From Pseudobacter sp051955275 (lineage in GTDB: Bacteria; Bacteroidota; Bacteroidia; Chitinophagales; Chitinophagaceae), in NCBI RefSeq assembly GCF_051955275.1, contig NZ_JBQCGW010000009.1:1-64000 (forward strand): a stretch of DNA of 64,000 nt. The letters run 5' to 3'. This document shows positions 7,903 through 16,947 of the stretch, one piece after another; positions within the stretch are counted from its first letter, which is position 1; each line of letters begins with the position of its first letter. The position numbers and the translations under genes are program-made. The notes under the pieces were generated by a model, which was not told the origin of the DNA, did no database searches, and was given only the letters and a program-made list of their open reading frames with translations.

Positions 7903-9807
7903 TTATTTGTTTGGTATGTATTCGTATACAGTTCCTGCATTTGACATTGCATATACCTTATTATTGATTACCTGAGCAAAATTAAAAGTGATTGGCAATT
8001 GAAATTTACCACGCGTCCATTCATTTTTTCCAGGATCATATTGATATGAGAGTTCATTCATCAGTACATATCCTTTACCATTTAAAGCATAAGCTGGCGC
8101 AAACTGAGTTCCATCAAGCATATTGGCAATTTTTGTAACAGCCGTTGCATTAGTGGCAGGATCATATTTGTAAAAATCCAGTGTAGTAGCATTATCTGCA
8201 TTTACGCCACCGCCGAAATATCCTATGCCATTGATTACAAAACCTGAACCGTATTGCTGATGAGTGATAGAAGTGGTTACACGATTCGTCCATTCGCCTG
8301 CGCCATCTTTTGCCGCGGGGTTAAACTCATTCACATCACTGCTACCAAGTCCCAGGAAGTTGAATAAGCGGTTATTGATATTGAGGGCAACTCCTCCATA
8401 AGCATCGGAATTAGGCGCCGAAGTTACTGGCCTCCATTGATTTGTTCCTGAAAGAGCAGGATCGAATTCATACCATTGGGGGTTAACAGGGAATAGAAAA
8501 TTCCCCATGTAAGCTTTATTATTCATTACAAAAACAGATCCGCTCCAAACACCGCGAAGATCCGAAGGCAGAGAAACCGGAGCATCCCAGGTTTTAGTTG
8601 TTACATCAAAAGAACTGATAACAGTTCCATCATTCCACCCTCCGATAATATAGAATTTATTACCGATGGCAAATGGTGTACCACGCAGTAAATTTCTGCC
8701 CCCGCCAGAACCAATCCACTTCCAGACGTTGGTCATTTCAAAAACCGTCTTGTGGGTTGTAAAATCACTGCTGTTCCAAACAGCAAATCGTTCACCTATC
8801 AGGGTAGGATCATTTGCTACGGTAATAGTAAGTTGACCGGGGTCTCTTTGGGTAACCGGACAGGTTTTGGTTCCCAGTCTGACCACCGCTGTGGCACTGA
8901 AATTCTTACCGGTTACTACTACAGTGGAGCCAGGCTCTCCGTGTTTGGGAGAGAAGTCTACAATAGTTGGCAGTAATGTAAACGCATCAGAAGTTTCAAG
9001 CGATACATTGTTCACCGTAACGGAGATCTTTCCGCCAGCAGCACCAGCAGGAACTTTCACCCTGAGCTTAGTACTGGTTGCTTCCACTACTTCAGCTGTG
9101 ACTGTACCAAATTTCACGATATTATTTTCCTTTGTCAGATCAAAATTGCTTCCATTGATGTACATCAATGAATCCTCTTCTGCCTTTTTAGGTTCAATGG
9201 TAGTTACGGCCAGCGGCCCATAAAAAGATCCGGCGCTCACTCCTTCCAGTCCATTACATTCAATACGGATCTTTCCTGTGACCAGGTCGGCAGGAGCTTT
9301 CACTTCAATACGGGTTTTACTGACCACAATTACGTCAGTGCCTTCAAGTTCTCCGAAAAAAACTTTTGCAGGCGCTGCAAAACTCTTACCGGTGATAACT
9401 ACAATTGTACCTGCGGCGCCATGATCAGGCGTAAATCCTGTAATGGCAGGCGCCAGTGGGTTCACTACAAAATCTTTGGAGGAAACCACTTCCTGATCAC
9501 CTGTTTTTACAGTGATCTTACCGGTAGTGGCGTTTTCAGGAATGGTCACTGTCAGGGAAGTTCCATCAGCGGCAGCTTCAGTAACAGCAGCAATTACACC
9601 ATTGAACTTAACGGTATTGCTTTCTTTGGAAGAAGAGAAATTTTTTCCGGTTAAAACTACAATACCGCCTTCACTGCCAACTTCTGGCGTAAAGGATGTA
9701 AGTACCATTTTAGTGTCTTTGGGAGAATCACGTTTACAGGAGTTAAAAGTCATGAATGATAGCAGCGCAAGCATATAGCCAGCAATGCGCAGACTTATGA
9801 ATTTCAT
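7903..9807 (-). CDS. Surface lipoprotein with four TIG domains and a kelch-like propeller (copy 1)
   Basis: 634 residues. A signal peptide with lipobox FNSC (Cys 25) is followed by KRDSPKD, a charged stretch like those that send Bacteroidota lipoproteins to the cell surface. Four IPT/TIG immunoglobulin-like domains follow (about residues 36-350), each with a SFTPxxGxxGxxVxxTGKNF start. The C-terminal half is a kelch-like beta-propeller with repeated blades such as FAIGNKFYIIGGWNDG and FVINGIGYFGGG. No catalytic residues are evident. A role in glycan or protein binding is inferred. It is the downstream member of a tandem pair with 9994-11904. Confidence 0.8.
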   Translation of the reverse strand: MKFISLRIAGYMLALLSFMTFNSCKRDSPKDTKMVLTSFTPEVGSEGGIVVLTGKNFSSSKESNTVKFNGVIAAVTEAAADGTSLTVTIPENATTGKITVKTGDQEVVSSKDFVVNPLAPAITGFTPDHGAAGTIVVITGKSFAAPAKVFFGELEGTDVIVVSKTRIEVKAPADLVTGKIRIECNGLEGVSAGSFYGPLAVTTIEPKKAEEDSLMYINGSNFDLTKENNIVKFGTVTAEVVEATSTKLRVKVPAGAAGGKISVTVNNVSLETSDAFTLLPTIVDFSPKHGEPGSTVVVTGKNFSATAVVRLGTKTCPVTQRDPGQLTITVANDPTLIGERFAVWNSSDFTTHKTVFEMTNVWKWIGSGGGRNLLRGTPFAIGNKFYIIGGWNDGTVISSFDVTTKTWDAPVSLPSDLRGVWSGSVFVMNNKAYMGNFLFPVNPQWYEFDPALSGTNQWRPVTSAPNSDAYGGVALNINNRLFNFLGLGSSDVNEFNPAAKDGAGEWTNRVTTSITHQQYGSGFVINGIGYFGGGVNADNATTLDFYKYDPATNATAVTKIANMLDGTQFAPAYALNGKGYVLMNELSYQYDPGKNEWTRGKFQLPITFNFAQVINNKVYAMSNAGTVYEYIPNK

Positions 9808-9905
9808 ACGATTTGGGTTTTATTTGACCGGCAAGATGATATAAAACAGACAACCCCAGAATACAATTCGGCTGAGCGGCCTGGTGAATGCCCCCAATCA
9901 ACAGA
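9808..9905 (-). repeat. Upstream region duplicated with the TIG/kelch gene (copy 1)
   Basis: The roughly 95 bp before the start at 9807 can be aligned along its length with the region before 11904. Shared stretches on the minus strand include TGTTGATT, CCGAATTGTAT, and CATCTTGCCGGTCAAATAAA close to the start codon. The duplication therefore included the regulatory region. No exact TAnnTTTG box is present, so an alternative promoter class is possible. Confidence 0.55.
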
Positions 9906-9936
9906 TCTTTCCGGTAAGCCTGTATTTCATAAAAAG

Positions 9937-9964
9937 AAAACGGAGAGTATAAAGCTCCCCGTTT
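9937..9964 (-). terminator. Terminator of TIG/kelch copy 2
   Basis: On the minus strand AAACGGGGAG pairs imperfectly with CTCCGTTT over an 8-10 nt loop and is followed by TTCTTTTT. It lies 30 bp after the stop of the gene at 9994-11904. Confidence 0.55.
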
Positions 9965-9993
9965 CTTTTTTCATAAAGGGAAAAGGTATGGTT

Positions 9994-11904
9994 CTAGCGA
10001 TTTGGAATGAATTGGTAAACACGTCCCTCATTGGTGACGGCATATGCTTTATTATTCAGCACCTGTACAGACAATGGTGCATACTGGATACTATATTTGT
10101 TTCTCGTCCAGTTATTATCTGCTGGTGTATACTCATAAGCAAAAGTGCCTGCAATAACATACCCTTTACCATTCATCGCATAACCTGGTGCATGCGCAAC
10201 GGTAACAGGAAGGTCTTTTATCGGTGTTACAGAATTGGTACTGGTTGCCGGATCAAATTTGTAAAATTCTCCCCTTGTATTGATACTACCATCAAATCCA
10301 GCTCCATAATACCCTACACCATTGATCGAAAAATATGAGGGATACAAACGGTTTCCTGAAGATGGCGCAAAGTTATGTCCCCATTCTCCATTTCCATTAT
10401 TTGCGGCTGGATCCAGTTTGGCAATAAAGGCAGTATTGTTAGTACCCATGCCGGCATACAGTTGGTTATTCAGGTTGAAGGCTACGCATCCATAAGCGCC
10501 GGACTTCGGAAAATCAGCAATTTTCCTCCAGGCGCCTGAACCGGTAAAAGCTGGATTGAATTCGTACCACTCACCCAAACCTGTTACGCCAAAGAAGTTA
10601 CCCATATACGCTTTGTTATTGGCCACAATCACAGAACCATATTGTCCTCCTGCAATTCCATCCGGCATTGTATTCACTTTTGTCCAGTCACCGGTAGCAG
10701 GGTCCCACTCATGTACATCACTGTTCTTGTCACCTCCGGCCAGGTATATTTTATTGCCAATTGAGAAAGAAAGGCCCAGCAAGTGACTCAGGCCTGCAGA
10801 GTGGTGAACAGGTTGCCAGATATTGGTTACTTCAAATTCATCTTTTGTGTTTACGTAGTATCCGCGAGAGAGAACAGAGAATTTATTTCCAAACACATAT
10901 GCATGATCAGGCAGCCTTACCGTGATGGAATTGGCATCCCTGGCTACAATATTACATCCCTCAGATCCAAGCCTCACACTGGTAAGTGCAGCATCAAAAT
11001 TCTTTCCGCTGATCACTACATCTGTTCCTGGCTGACCGAATTTAGGATTGAAGCCAGTTATTGTTGTCAGTACCGTAAACGAATTGATGGTTTCTGCACT
11101 CATTCCCTTTACAGAAACAGACAACCTTCCATCAACGGCACCTGCCGGCACTTTTACAGTTAGTTTGGTGGAAGATGCCTCAGTTACTTCAGCTGTTATT
11201 GTACCGAACTTAACCATGTTCTCTGCAGGTATAGTATGAAAATTCTTACCCGTGATATCCACCACGTCTCCTTCAGAGCCGTGGGCTGGCGCGATTTCAG
11301 CAGGTACCGGAGGAATATAAAAATCGGTGGCGCTAAAACCATCCAGCTCATTGCAACGCACTTTGATCTTTCCACTAAGCATATCAGCGTCTATCTTACA
11401 AGTGATGGTTGTTTTGTTCACCACTACAATATCAATAACGGGGTATTCGCCGATCACAACAGTGGCAGGAGCTTTAAAATTGTTACCTGTGATAGTTACA
11501 ACAGTGCCTTCACCACCATGATCAGGAGTAAAGCCGGTAACAACCGGAGCCAGCGGGTTCACCACAAAATCTTTGGTGGAAACTACTTCCTGATCGCCCG
11601 TTTTGATAGTGATCTTACCGGTAGTGGCATTTTCCGGGATAATTACTGTAAGCGAAGTACCATCGCCGGAAGCTTCTGAAACAATTGCAGCCACTCCGTT
11701 GAACTTTACAGTGTTGTTCTCTTTGGTGGATGAGAAATTCTTTCCAGTCAACGTAACTGCTCCTCCTTCGCTGCCCAACTCGGGAGTGAAGGATGTAAGT
11801 TCCAGTTTCGTGTCTTTGGGAGAATCCCTTTTACAGGAATATATTCCGATGGAAGTTAGCAACGCGAGCATACAGACAGCTACGCGAAGATGCGTGAATT
11901 TCAT
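9994..11904 (-). CDS. Surface lipoprotein with TIG domains and kelch-like propeller (copy 2)
   Basis: 636 residues from ATG 11904 (MKFTHLRVAV). The frame stays open to 12150, but that extension overlaps the next gene's 3' end and lacks a signal peptide, so I reject it. Signal peptide and lipobox YSC are followed by KRDSPKDTK, nearly identical to copy 1. TIG domain 1 is almost the same in both copies, TIG 2-4 have diverged more, and the propeller differs most (GDKNSDVHEWDPATGDW, FSINGVGYYGAGFDG). The gene has its own upstream region, homologous to that of copy 1, and its own terminator. Confidence 0.8.
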   Translation of the reverse strand: MKFTHLRVAVCMLALLTSIGIYSCKRDSPKDTKLELTSFTPELGSEGGAVTLTGKNFSSTKENNTVKFNGVAAIVSEASGDGTSLTVIIPENATTGKITIKTGDQEVVSTKDFVVNPLAPVVTGFTPDHGGEGTVVTITGNNFKAPATVVIGEYPVIDIVVVNKTTITCKIDADMLSGKIKVRCNELDGFSATDFYIPPVPAEIAPAHGSEGDVVDITGKNFHTIPAENMVKFGTITAEVTEASSTKLTVKVPAGAVDGRLSVSVKGMSAETINSFTVLTTITGFNPKFGQPGTDVVISGKNFDAALTSVRLGSEGCNIVARDANSITVRLPDHAYVFGNKFSVLSRGYYVNTKDEFEVTNIWQPVHHSAGLSHLLGLSFSIGNKIYLAGGDKNSDVHEWDPATGDWTKVNTMPDGIAGGQYGSVIVANNKAYMGNFFGVTGLGEWYEFNPAFTGSGAWRKIADFPKSGAYGCVAFNLNNQLYAGMGTNNTAFIAKLDPAANNGNGEWGHNFAPSSGNRLYPSYFSINGVGYYGAGFDGSINTRGEFYKFDPATSTNSVTPIKDLPVTVAHAPGYAMNGKGYVIAGTFAYEYTPADNNWTRNKYSIQYAPLSVQVLNNKAYAVTNEGRVYQFIPNR

Positions 11905-12010
11905 ACGATCTTGGGTTTTATTTGACCGGCAAGATGGTATAAAGGAAACAGCATCCCGATACAATTCGGGTGGATAGCATCCGGATGCTCCCGAATCAAC
12001 ACAAAATTCC
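11905..12010 (-). repeat. Upstream region duplicated with the TIG/kelch gene (copy 2)
   Basis: This is the counterpart of 9808-9905. It also carries the palindrome AGCATCCGGATGCT and a CCCGA/TCGGG hairpin, which may help end the upstream transcript (gene at 12024-14852) before the new one begins. Confidence 0.5.
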
Positions 12011-12023
12011 CACCAGTTGATTT

Positions 12024-14852
12024 CTAACGAGCACCCAGCAGGTTCACCGGCATGATGAACTCCCACTGGTTGGCAGCAAGTCCCTGCAACGCACCATCCT
12101 GCAGACGGCTGTACCGGATGCCGAATGTAACATTGTGCTGGTTCCACCATTTGGTATCGAAGTAGATTTCGGTGCCGTATGATCGAAGATCGAAGTTCCG
12201 CATCATTCCAGTGTTCAGCTTCACTTCTATCCCCGTATGATCATAGAAGAGATTGGCCCGTACGCGCTGGAAATATACGATATTGGCAAAGCCCCAGTCG
12301 GGGTACAATAACGGCAAATGATAGTTGGCGCCCACCTTCCACATCTGCGGATCATTCCGTCCATTGTAACCACGCGAAAACGGGAAGCTGGTGGAAAATG
12401 AATAATTGCCAACGTTTCCTCTTTTCTGGTAAGAAGTATTGAAAACGAGATTATGCGTTTGTGCAAGCCCGGGGAAATACCAGTAACCGGTTGCGAGGAA
12501 CTGGTCGTTCTCACGACGTGAAACTGGACGGTTGTATGAAAGCTGGATCACCTGCCCCCACCTTGGCAGGATATGCATCCGGGCCGTCTGCACCTGGTTG
12601 GAGAAATTGACGAAGGGTCTGATAAAAGAAAAGCCTTCTGTATTGAAAGTATCCTTGTATTGCCCCTGGATGAACTGCTTCTTGTAAGCGATATCAGAAC
12701 CAAAGCTCAGGTTGGTATAATACCTGCCCTTGCTGAAGTTCATAGGAATAATAAACCCGGCTGCAGCATTCCATTCATTGAAATAGAACGACCGCAGATT
12801 ATCGTTGAAAGGACGATCGATGATATAGTTGGTGCTAAGCCTGATCCAGGGAAACAGTTGCGCATAAGTGAAGCTGGCGCCCACTTGCTTGTTACGCTCG
12901 TTATTATTATAATTGAAATAGAGTTCGGATTGCAGTGTGTTCAGCACATTTTCGCCCAGTAAAGAAATGGTATAGTCCGGGTCGTCCACAAACGGCCTCC
13001 AGCTATGGAAATTGAAAAGACGGAATCCTTTTCCATAATGGCTTACCGGCATGGCAGAGTCGGAAGCTGCTGCCGTGATGGGATGATATTTCCCCTGTCC
13101 TATTTCTGAAACGCCCTGCGCGGAAGGCGAGGCATTGAAAACCGATACATCGGTCGGCAGCAGATTTTTTCCGGTTATACGTCCCTGTTGCAGGAGATCG
13201 CCCACGGCCGTGAATGCCGTATAAGCATACTGCCCGTAAGCCACCTGGCCCTGGTAATGGCCGGTAAAGCGGGAGCCCTGTTCAGGTTGTATATTGAAAA
13301 GCTTACCGTTTGTATACAGGAAAAGCCGGTCGAGCGCGCCCTGCGATGCAGTGAACACAATAGTGTCTTTATGCACAGCAGGATTACCGATCACATTCCA
13401 GGAGAAGGGTGTCAAGTATTCCATTTTGCCGGTGGAAAGATCCACCGAGCCCAGCGCCATCTGCCCGGCATTATTACGCACAGAGGTTACGATGGAATTA
13501 TTGCCATAGAATTTCGGGAAAGTGTAAAACAGGGTGTCAGGGTTGGGAAGGCTTTTGACCAGTGCCCCGTCGGAGGCATTGAACAGTTGCAACTGTGCAT
13601 TGGTGCCCGGTTCCATATTCACGGCAACGATGCTGTTGCCGTCTTCACTGATATCGGGAGCAAACAATTGCGTTTTGCGGGTAAGGGTCCTCTGTTCATT
13701 GCTGGCCACATCCAGCCATTTGATCACAGAATAATTATGCCAGCTCCAGCGGAGATCCGGTTCATACGCGGCATACACGATCTTTCCATTGCGCAAAGAG
13801 AAATATCCATCGAGGGAAATATCTTTTATACGGAGTTTCTCTTCCCGGCCGGACTGCACATTGCGCAAAACAAAGGCCGGGATCTTTTTGTAGCTGCTCT
13901 TCACATACACCAGGGTACTGGCATCCAGCCATTGCGGGTATTCCGCATCACCTGCAAAATGTTTGCGGGTGGCGGCATATTCGTCAACAGCAGTCCGGCT
14001 GCTGTCTTTGAACCGTTGATTGAAAAACTCGAAAGCATGCTGGCGGAACTGCGCATAGTCCTCTCCGGTATGTTTCTTTATTGCATGCTGTAACGGATAG
14101 AAGAGTCCGCGGAACCTGGCGGCATCGTCGGTAACCCTGCTCCAGAGTTCCGGTGAATATTTTTCGCGGCCATAGGCCACCATCATATATCCCAGGCGGT
14201 AATGATCCGGCACAAAATCACGGAGTGATCCGTTACGGAGCTTCATCCAGCTATAATCCTTGCGTGCTGCCCATAATGAACGGTAATCATTGAAAAAGGC
14301 AGGCACTCTTCCCCTGCCCTGCTGGCTTAGGATGGTTTCCTGGTAAACGGCATCACCTTCAAAGAACCAGTTGGGAACTGCTGCACTGTTCACCAGGTCC
14401 TGCGCCTGTTCACCGAAGAGGATATAGGCAAGTTTTGAAATGCCTTTCCTGAAATTGGCATACTGCTCCACATGCCTGTATTCATGCAGGGCCAGGCTCT
14501 GCTGCCATTGAAGGCTGCCTAACTGAAAACTGTTCTGCGGAGGGGTAAGATAGAATTCACTGCGCCATGGCCCGAGGCCAACATAACCATTGGAAATGGT
14601 GGTATGCGGTTGCAGCACGATGCTGATCTTGCGAAGGCGGTTGCCCAGCAATCCCTGCGGCTGCTGCCCGATACGGTGGATGATGCCGGCCACTTCCTTT
14701 CCTGAATTTTCAAGACCAGCCGGGAAGATCACACGAACGGAGTCCGTATTCACCTGACGCCAGCGGGTGGAAGGAGGATGGCCTCCGAACTGCTGGGCAA
14801 AACCTGCCGAACAGCTGGTAATGAATAAGGCCAGGAACAATGATTTGCGCAT
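12024..14852 (-). CDS. Putative metallopeptidase/beta-propeller/outer-membrane barrel fusion
   Basis: 942 residues with a signal peptide cut after about residue 19 (SAGFAQ). Residues 115-175 look like a gluzincin-type zinc peptidase: HEYRH at 123-127 is a complete HExxH motif and E165 in FFEGDAV could be the third ligand. Residues about 285-560 hold repeated short strands of a TolB-like propeller (LDASTLVYVKSS, FAPDISEDGNSIVAVN). The last 300 residues are aromatic-rich alternating strands (LSTNYIIDRPFND, YYTNLSFGSD), as in an outer-membrane beta-barrel. The order peptidase-propeller-barrel is my reading. Substrate unknown. Confidence 0.65.
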   Translation of the reverse strand: MRKSLFLALFITSCSAGFAQQFGGHPPSTRWRQVNTDSVRVIFPAGLENSGKEVAGIIHRIGQQPQGLLGNRLRKISIVLQPHTTISNGYVGLGPWRSEFYLTPPQNSFQLGSLQWQQSLALHEYRHVEQYANFRKGISKLAYILFGEQAQDLVNSAAVPNWFFEGDAVYQETILSQQGRGRVPAFFNDYRSLWAARKDYSWMKLRNGSLRDFVPDHYRLGYMMVAYGREKYSPELWSRVTDDAARFRGLFYPLQHAIKKHTGEDYAQFRQHAFEFFNQRFKDSSRTAVDEYAATRKHFAGDAEYPQWLDASTLVYVKSSYKKIPAFVLRNVQSGREEKLRIKDISLDGYFSLRNGKIVYAAYEPDLRWSWHNYSVIKWLDVASNEQRTLTRKTQLFAPDISEDGNSIVAVNMEPGTNAQLQLFNASDGALVKSLPNPDTLFYTFPKFYGNNSIVTSVRNNAGQMALGSVDLSTGKMEYLTPFSWNVIGNPAVHKDTIVFTASQGALDRLFLYTNGKLFNIQPEQGSRFTGHYQGQVAYGQYAYTAFTAVGDLLQQGRITGKNLLPTDVSVFNASPSAQGVSEIGQGKYHPITAAASDSAMPVSHYGKGFRLFNFHSWRPFVDDPDYTISLLGENVLNTLQSELYFNYNNNERNKQVGASFTYAQLFPWIRLSTNYIIDRPFNDNLRSFYFNEWNAAAGFIIPMNFSKGRYYTNLSFGSDIAYKKQFIQGQYKDTFNTEGFSFIRPFVNFSNQVQTARMHILPRWGQVIQLSYNRPVSRRENDQFLATGYWYFPGLAQTHNLVFNTSYQKRGNVGNYSFSTSFPFSRGYNGRNDPQMWKVGANYHLPLLYPDWGFANIVYFQRVRANLFYDHTGIEVKLNTGMMRNFDLRSYGTEIYFDTKWWNQHNVTFGIRYSRLQDGALQGLAANQWEFIMPVNLLGAR

Positions 14853-14900
14853 GAAAGGAAAATTAAGACATTTATCATTTACACCATCCCGCCTTTTGTT

Positions 14901-14908
14901 TATTTTTG
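14901..14908 (+). promoter_or_regulatory. -7 box four nt from the PrsW start codon
   Basis: TATTTTTG fits TAnnTTTG and is separated from ATG 14913 by GATT only. Transcription would begin at or within a few bases of the start codon, so the mRNA would be leaderless. No good TTG sits at -33. Confidence 0.4.
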
Positions 14909-14912
14909 GATT

Positions 14913-15632
14913 ATGGTCCTTTCTCTTCTGGCATTAGCGCTGGCACCCGGACTGGCAATTGCGTTTTTCATTTATTCCAGGGACAAATACGACAGGGAAC
15001 CGCTGCGGAACCTGCTACTTTCATTCATGCTTGGCGTGGCCAGCACTTTTCCTGCAATATTGGTACAGACCAGCCTTCAACCGGTACTGGATGCCAATTT
15101 CTCACCCTGGTCCATCACTTATTATATACTCTTTGCATTTGTACTGGTGGCTTTCAGTGAAGAAGGCAGCAAGTTCCTGATGCTACGCTTCTATGCTTAC
15201 CGGCAGCCTGCCTTCAATGAACCTTTTGATGGTATCATCTACAGCGTAATGGTGTCTATGGGCTTTGCCAGTTTTGAGAATATCTGGTATGTGCTGGAGA
15301 ATGGCTTTGCCACCGGTGTCCTGCGTATGTTCCTTTCCGTTCCTGCACATGCGGCCTTTGGAGTGTTGATGGGTTTTCATGCCGGGCTGGCCAAATTCGA
15401 TCATCACCGGCCGGTGCTGCGCCTCCTGACAGGCCTGCTGCTGGCAGTGGTATTCCATGGGGCATTCGATTTCTTTCTTTTCCTGCAGAAGAACCCGAAC
15501 GTTACCAGATATGTGAGCACAGGCATCCTGGCCTTCGGCGCCATCATCTGTTACTGGATAGCAATGAGACTGGCCTGGAGGGCCATCCGCATCCACCAGA
15601 ATTTATCGAGAGAAGTATTTGAAAATCCATAA
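14913..15632 (+). CDS. PrsW-family intramembrane protease
   Basis: 239 residues, about seven hydrophobic helices. PrsW proteins are glutamic-type proteases of the CAAX-protease clan; the founding member cleaves an anti-sigma factor inside the membrane. Here the hallmark motifs are FSEEGSKF (E83, E84, K87), FEN (121-123) after GFAS, a His in PAHAAFG (146) and HGAFDF near the end. The substrate is unknown and no anti-sigma gene is next to it. A GNAT gene begins 11 bp downstream, suggesting a two-gene operon. Confidence 0.85.
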   Translation: MVLSLLALALAPGLAIAFFIYSRDKYDREPLRNLLLSFMLGVASTFPAILVQTSLQPVLDANFSPWSITYYILFAFVLVAFSEEGSKFLMLRFYAYRQPAFNEPFDGIIYSVMVSMGFASFENIWYVLENGFATGVLRMFLSVPAHAAFGVLMGFHAGLAKFDHHRPVLRLLTGLLLAVVFHGAFDFFLFLQKNPNVTRYVSTGILAFGAIICYWIAMRLAWRAIRIHQNLSREVFENP

Positions 15633-15642
15633 TATTGTTCCC

Positions 15643-16167
15643 ATGAATACAAGTGCAGAACTGGTGATCCGCTTTGCGGATCTGGACGATATCCCTACGA
15701 TCGGTTACCTGGCCCAGCAGATCTGGCCCGGCACCTATGGAGCCATCCTCAGCCCGGAGCAACTGAACTATATGCTCGACATGAGCTATAGCCCGGACTC
15801 TCTGACCGATCAGATCATTAAACAACACCATCACTTCCTCATAGCGGAACTCGACGAAGACGCCGTAGGCTTTGCCTCCTTCAGTGTTACCGAAGACGAG
15901 GGCGTACACAAGCTCCATAAAATTTACGTACTGCCGCAAACTCAGGGAACCGGCGTGGGCCGCGCCCTGCTCAGTTTTGTTACTGAACAGATCCTGGAAG
16001 AAGGCGCCACTACCCTGCGCCTCAACGTGAACCGCCACAACAAAGCGCGCGAATTCTACGAAAAGCAGGGCTTCCACGTTACCAGAGAAGTGGATATAGA
16101 GATCGGTAATGGTTACCAGATGAACGACTATATCATGGAGAAACCCTTAATGAAAGCGGAAGACTAA
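15643..16167 (+). CDS. GNAT-family N-acetyltransferase
   Basis: 174 residues from ATG 15643; a TTG at 15619 would overlap the PrsW stop and is less likely. The GNAT fold is clear: VIRFADLDDIPTI opens it, HKIYVLPQTQGTGVGRALL is motif A with the acetyl-CoA pyrophosphate loop QGTGVG, and LNVNRHNKAREFYEKQGF is motif B. Substrate unknown. Its last 4 bp overlap the convergent YhhQ gene. Confidence 0.85.
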   Translation: MNTSAELVIRFADLDDIPTIGYLAQQIWPGTYGAILSPEQLNYMLDMSYSPDSLTDQIIKQHHHFLIAELDEDAVGFASFSVTEDEGVHKLHKIYVLPQTQGTGVGRALLSFVTEQILEEGATTLRLNVNRHNKAREFYEKQGFHVTREVDIEIGNGYQMNDYIMEKPLMKAED

Positions 16168-16940
16168 CCCTCCCGCATAGCCGCATTCTTCATATCAGAA
16201 GCCAGGTCCTTACCCAGATACCTTTCAATCAGTCCATGCACCAGGTAGATCACCGGTGTCATCAGAATGGCGATCAGGAATTTATAGGTATAGTTCACGA
16301 TACCGATGGCCGTTACTTTTGCAAAGGAGAATCCCAGTGAGAGATAGAGATAAATATACAACACAACGATGGTATCTATCAGCTGGGATACCAGCGTGCT
16401 GAGGGTTGCGCGCATCCAGATATTCTTTTCCCCTGTTAATTTTTTGATCTTTTTGAAGATGGTGGCATCCGTTACCTGCCCTACCATAAAAGCCGTTAGG
16501 GAGGCTACGATGATCATCATGCCCTGACCCAGGATCTGGGAATAGGCAGCCTGCATATCAGGTACGCCTTTGTCTGCCTGTGAGCCCACCCACCAGCCTG
16601 CAGGAGCAGTATGTATCGCCAGGTAAAAAACCAAGAAAGAGAAAGCGATGAGCCCGGCTGCAATATAACTCAGGAAGCGGATGCCCTTCACGCCGTAATA
16701 TTCATTGATGATATCCGTCATGATAAACACGATGGGCCAGGTAAGCGTGCCTACGGTGAGATCGAAAGAAAGCCCGCTCTCTCCCAGCAACGAGAAATTC
16801 ACTTTGTCAATACCAAGTGTATCCTCCAGGGAGAAAAGTTTCACGCCAATCACTTCGGCAATGATGGCATTGGCAATGAAAAAAGCACCGAGAAAAAGAA
16901 AAAGACGGGTTGATTTGTCACGGATAATATTATGGATCAT
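16164..16940 (-). CDS. yhhQ: YhhQ/VUT-family queuosine-precursor transporter
   Basis: 258 residues with about six transmembrane helices. The family imports 7-cyano-7-deazaguanine (preQ0) or preQ1 for tRNA queuosine modification. Landmarks are the IVFIMTDIINEYYG segment after the third helix, a FMVGQVTDATIF segment, and TLVSQLIDTIVVLYIYL late in the protein, all characteristic of the family. No other queuosine gene is in the window. The upstream gene on the same strand (16948-17232) is 7 bp away, so the two are co-transcribed. Confidence 0.85.
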   Translation of the reverse strand: MIHNIIRDKSTRLFLFLGAFFIANAIIAEVIGVKLFSLEDTLGIDKVNFSLLGESGLSFDLTVGTLTWPIVFIMTDIINEYYGVKGIRFLSYIAAGLIAFSFLVFYLAIHTAPAGWWVGSQADKGVPDMQAAYSQILGQGMMIIVASLTAFMVGQVTDATIFKKIKKLTGEKNIWMRATLSTLVSQLIDTIVVLYIYLYLSLGFSFAKVTAIGIVNYTYKFLIAILMTPVIYLVHGLIERYLGKDLASDMKNAAMREG

Positions 16941-16947
16941 GTAATGA

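Noticed and set aside
11905..12150. N-terminal extension of TIG/kelch copy 2
   Set aside because: It overlaps the next gene, lacks a signal peptide, and copy 1 starts at the equivalent internal Met.
13188..14093. 301-codon rightward open frame inside the metallopeptidase/barrel gene
   Set aside because: The opposite strand has a signal peptide, an HExxH motif and propeller strands, and the frame lacks any recognisable domain.
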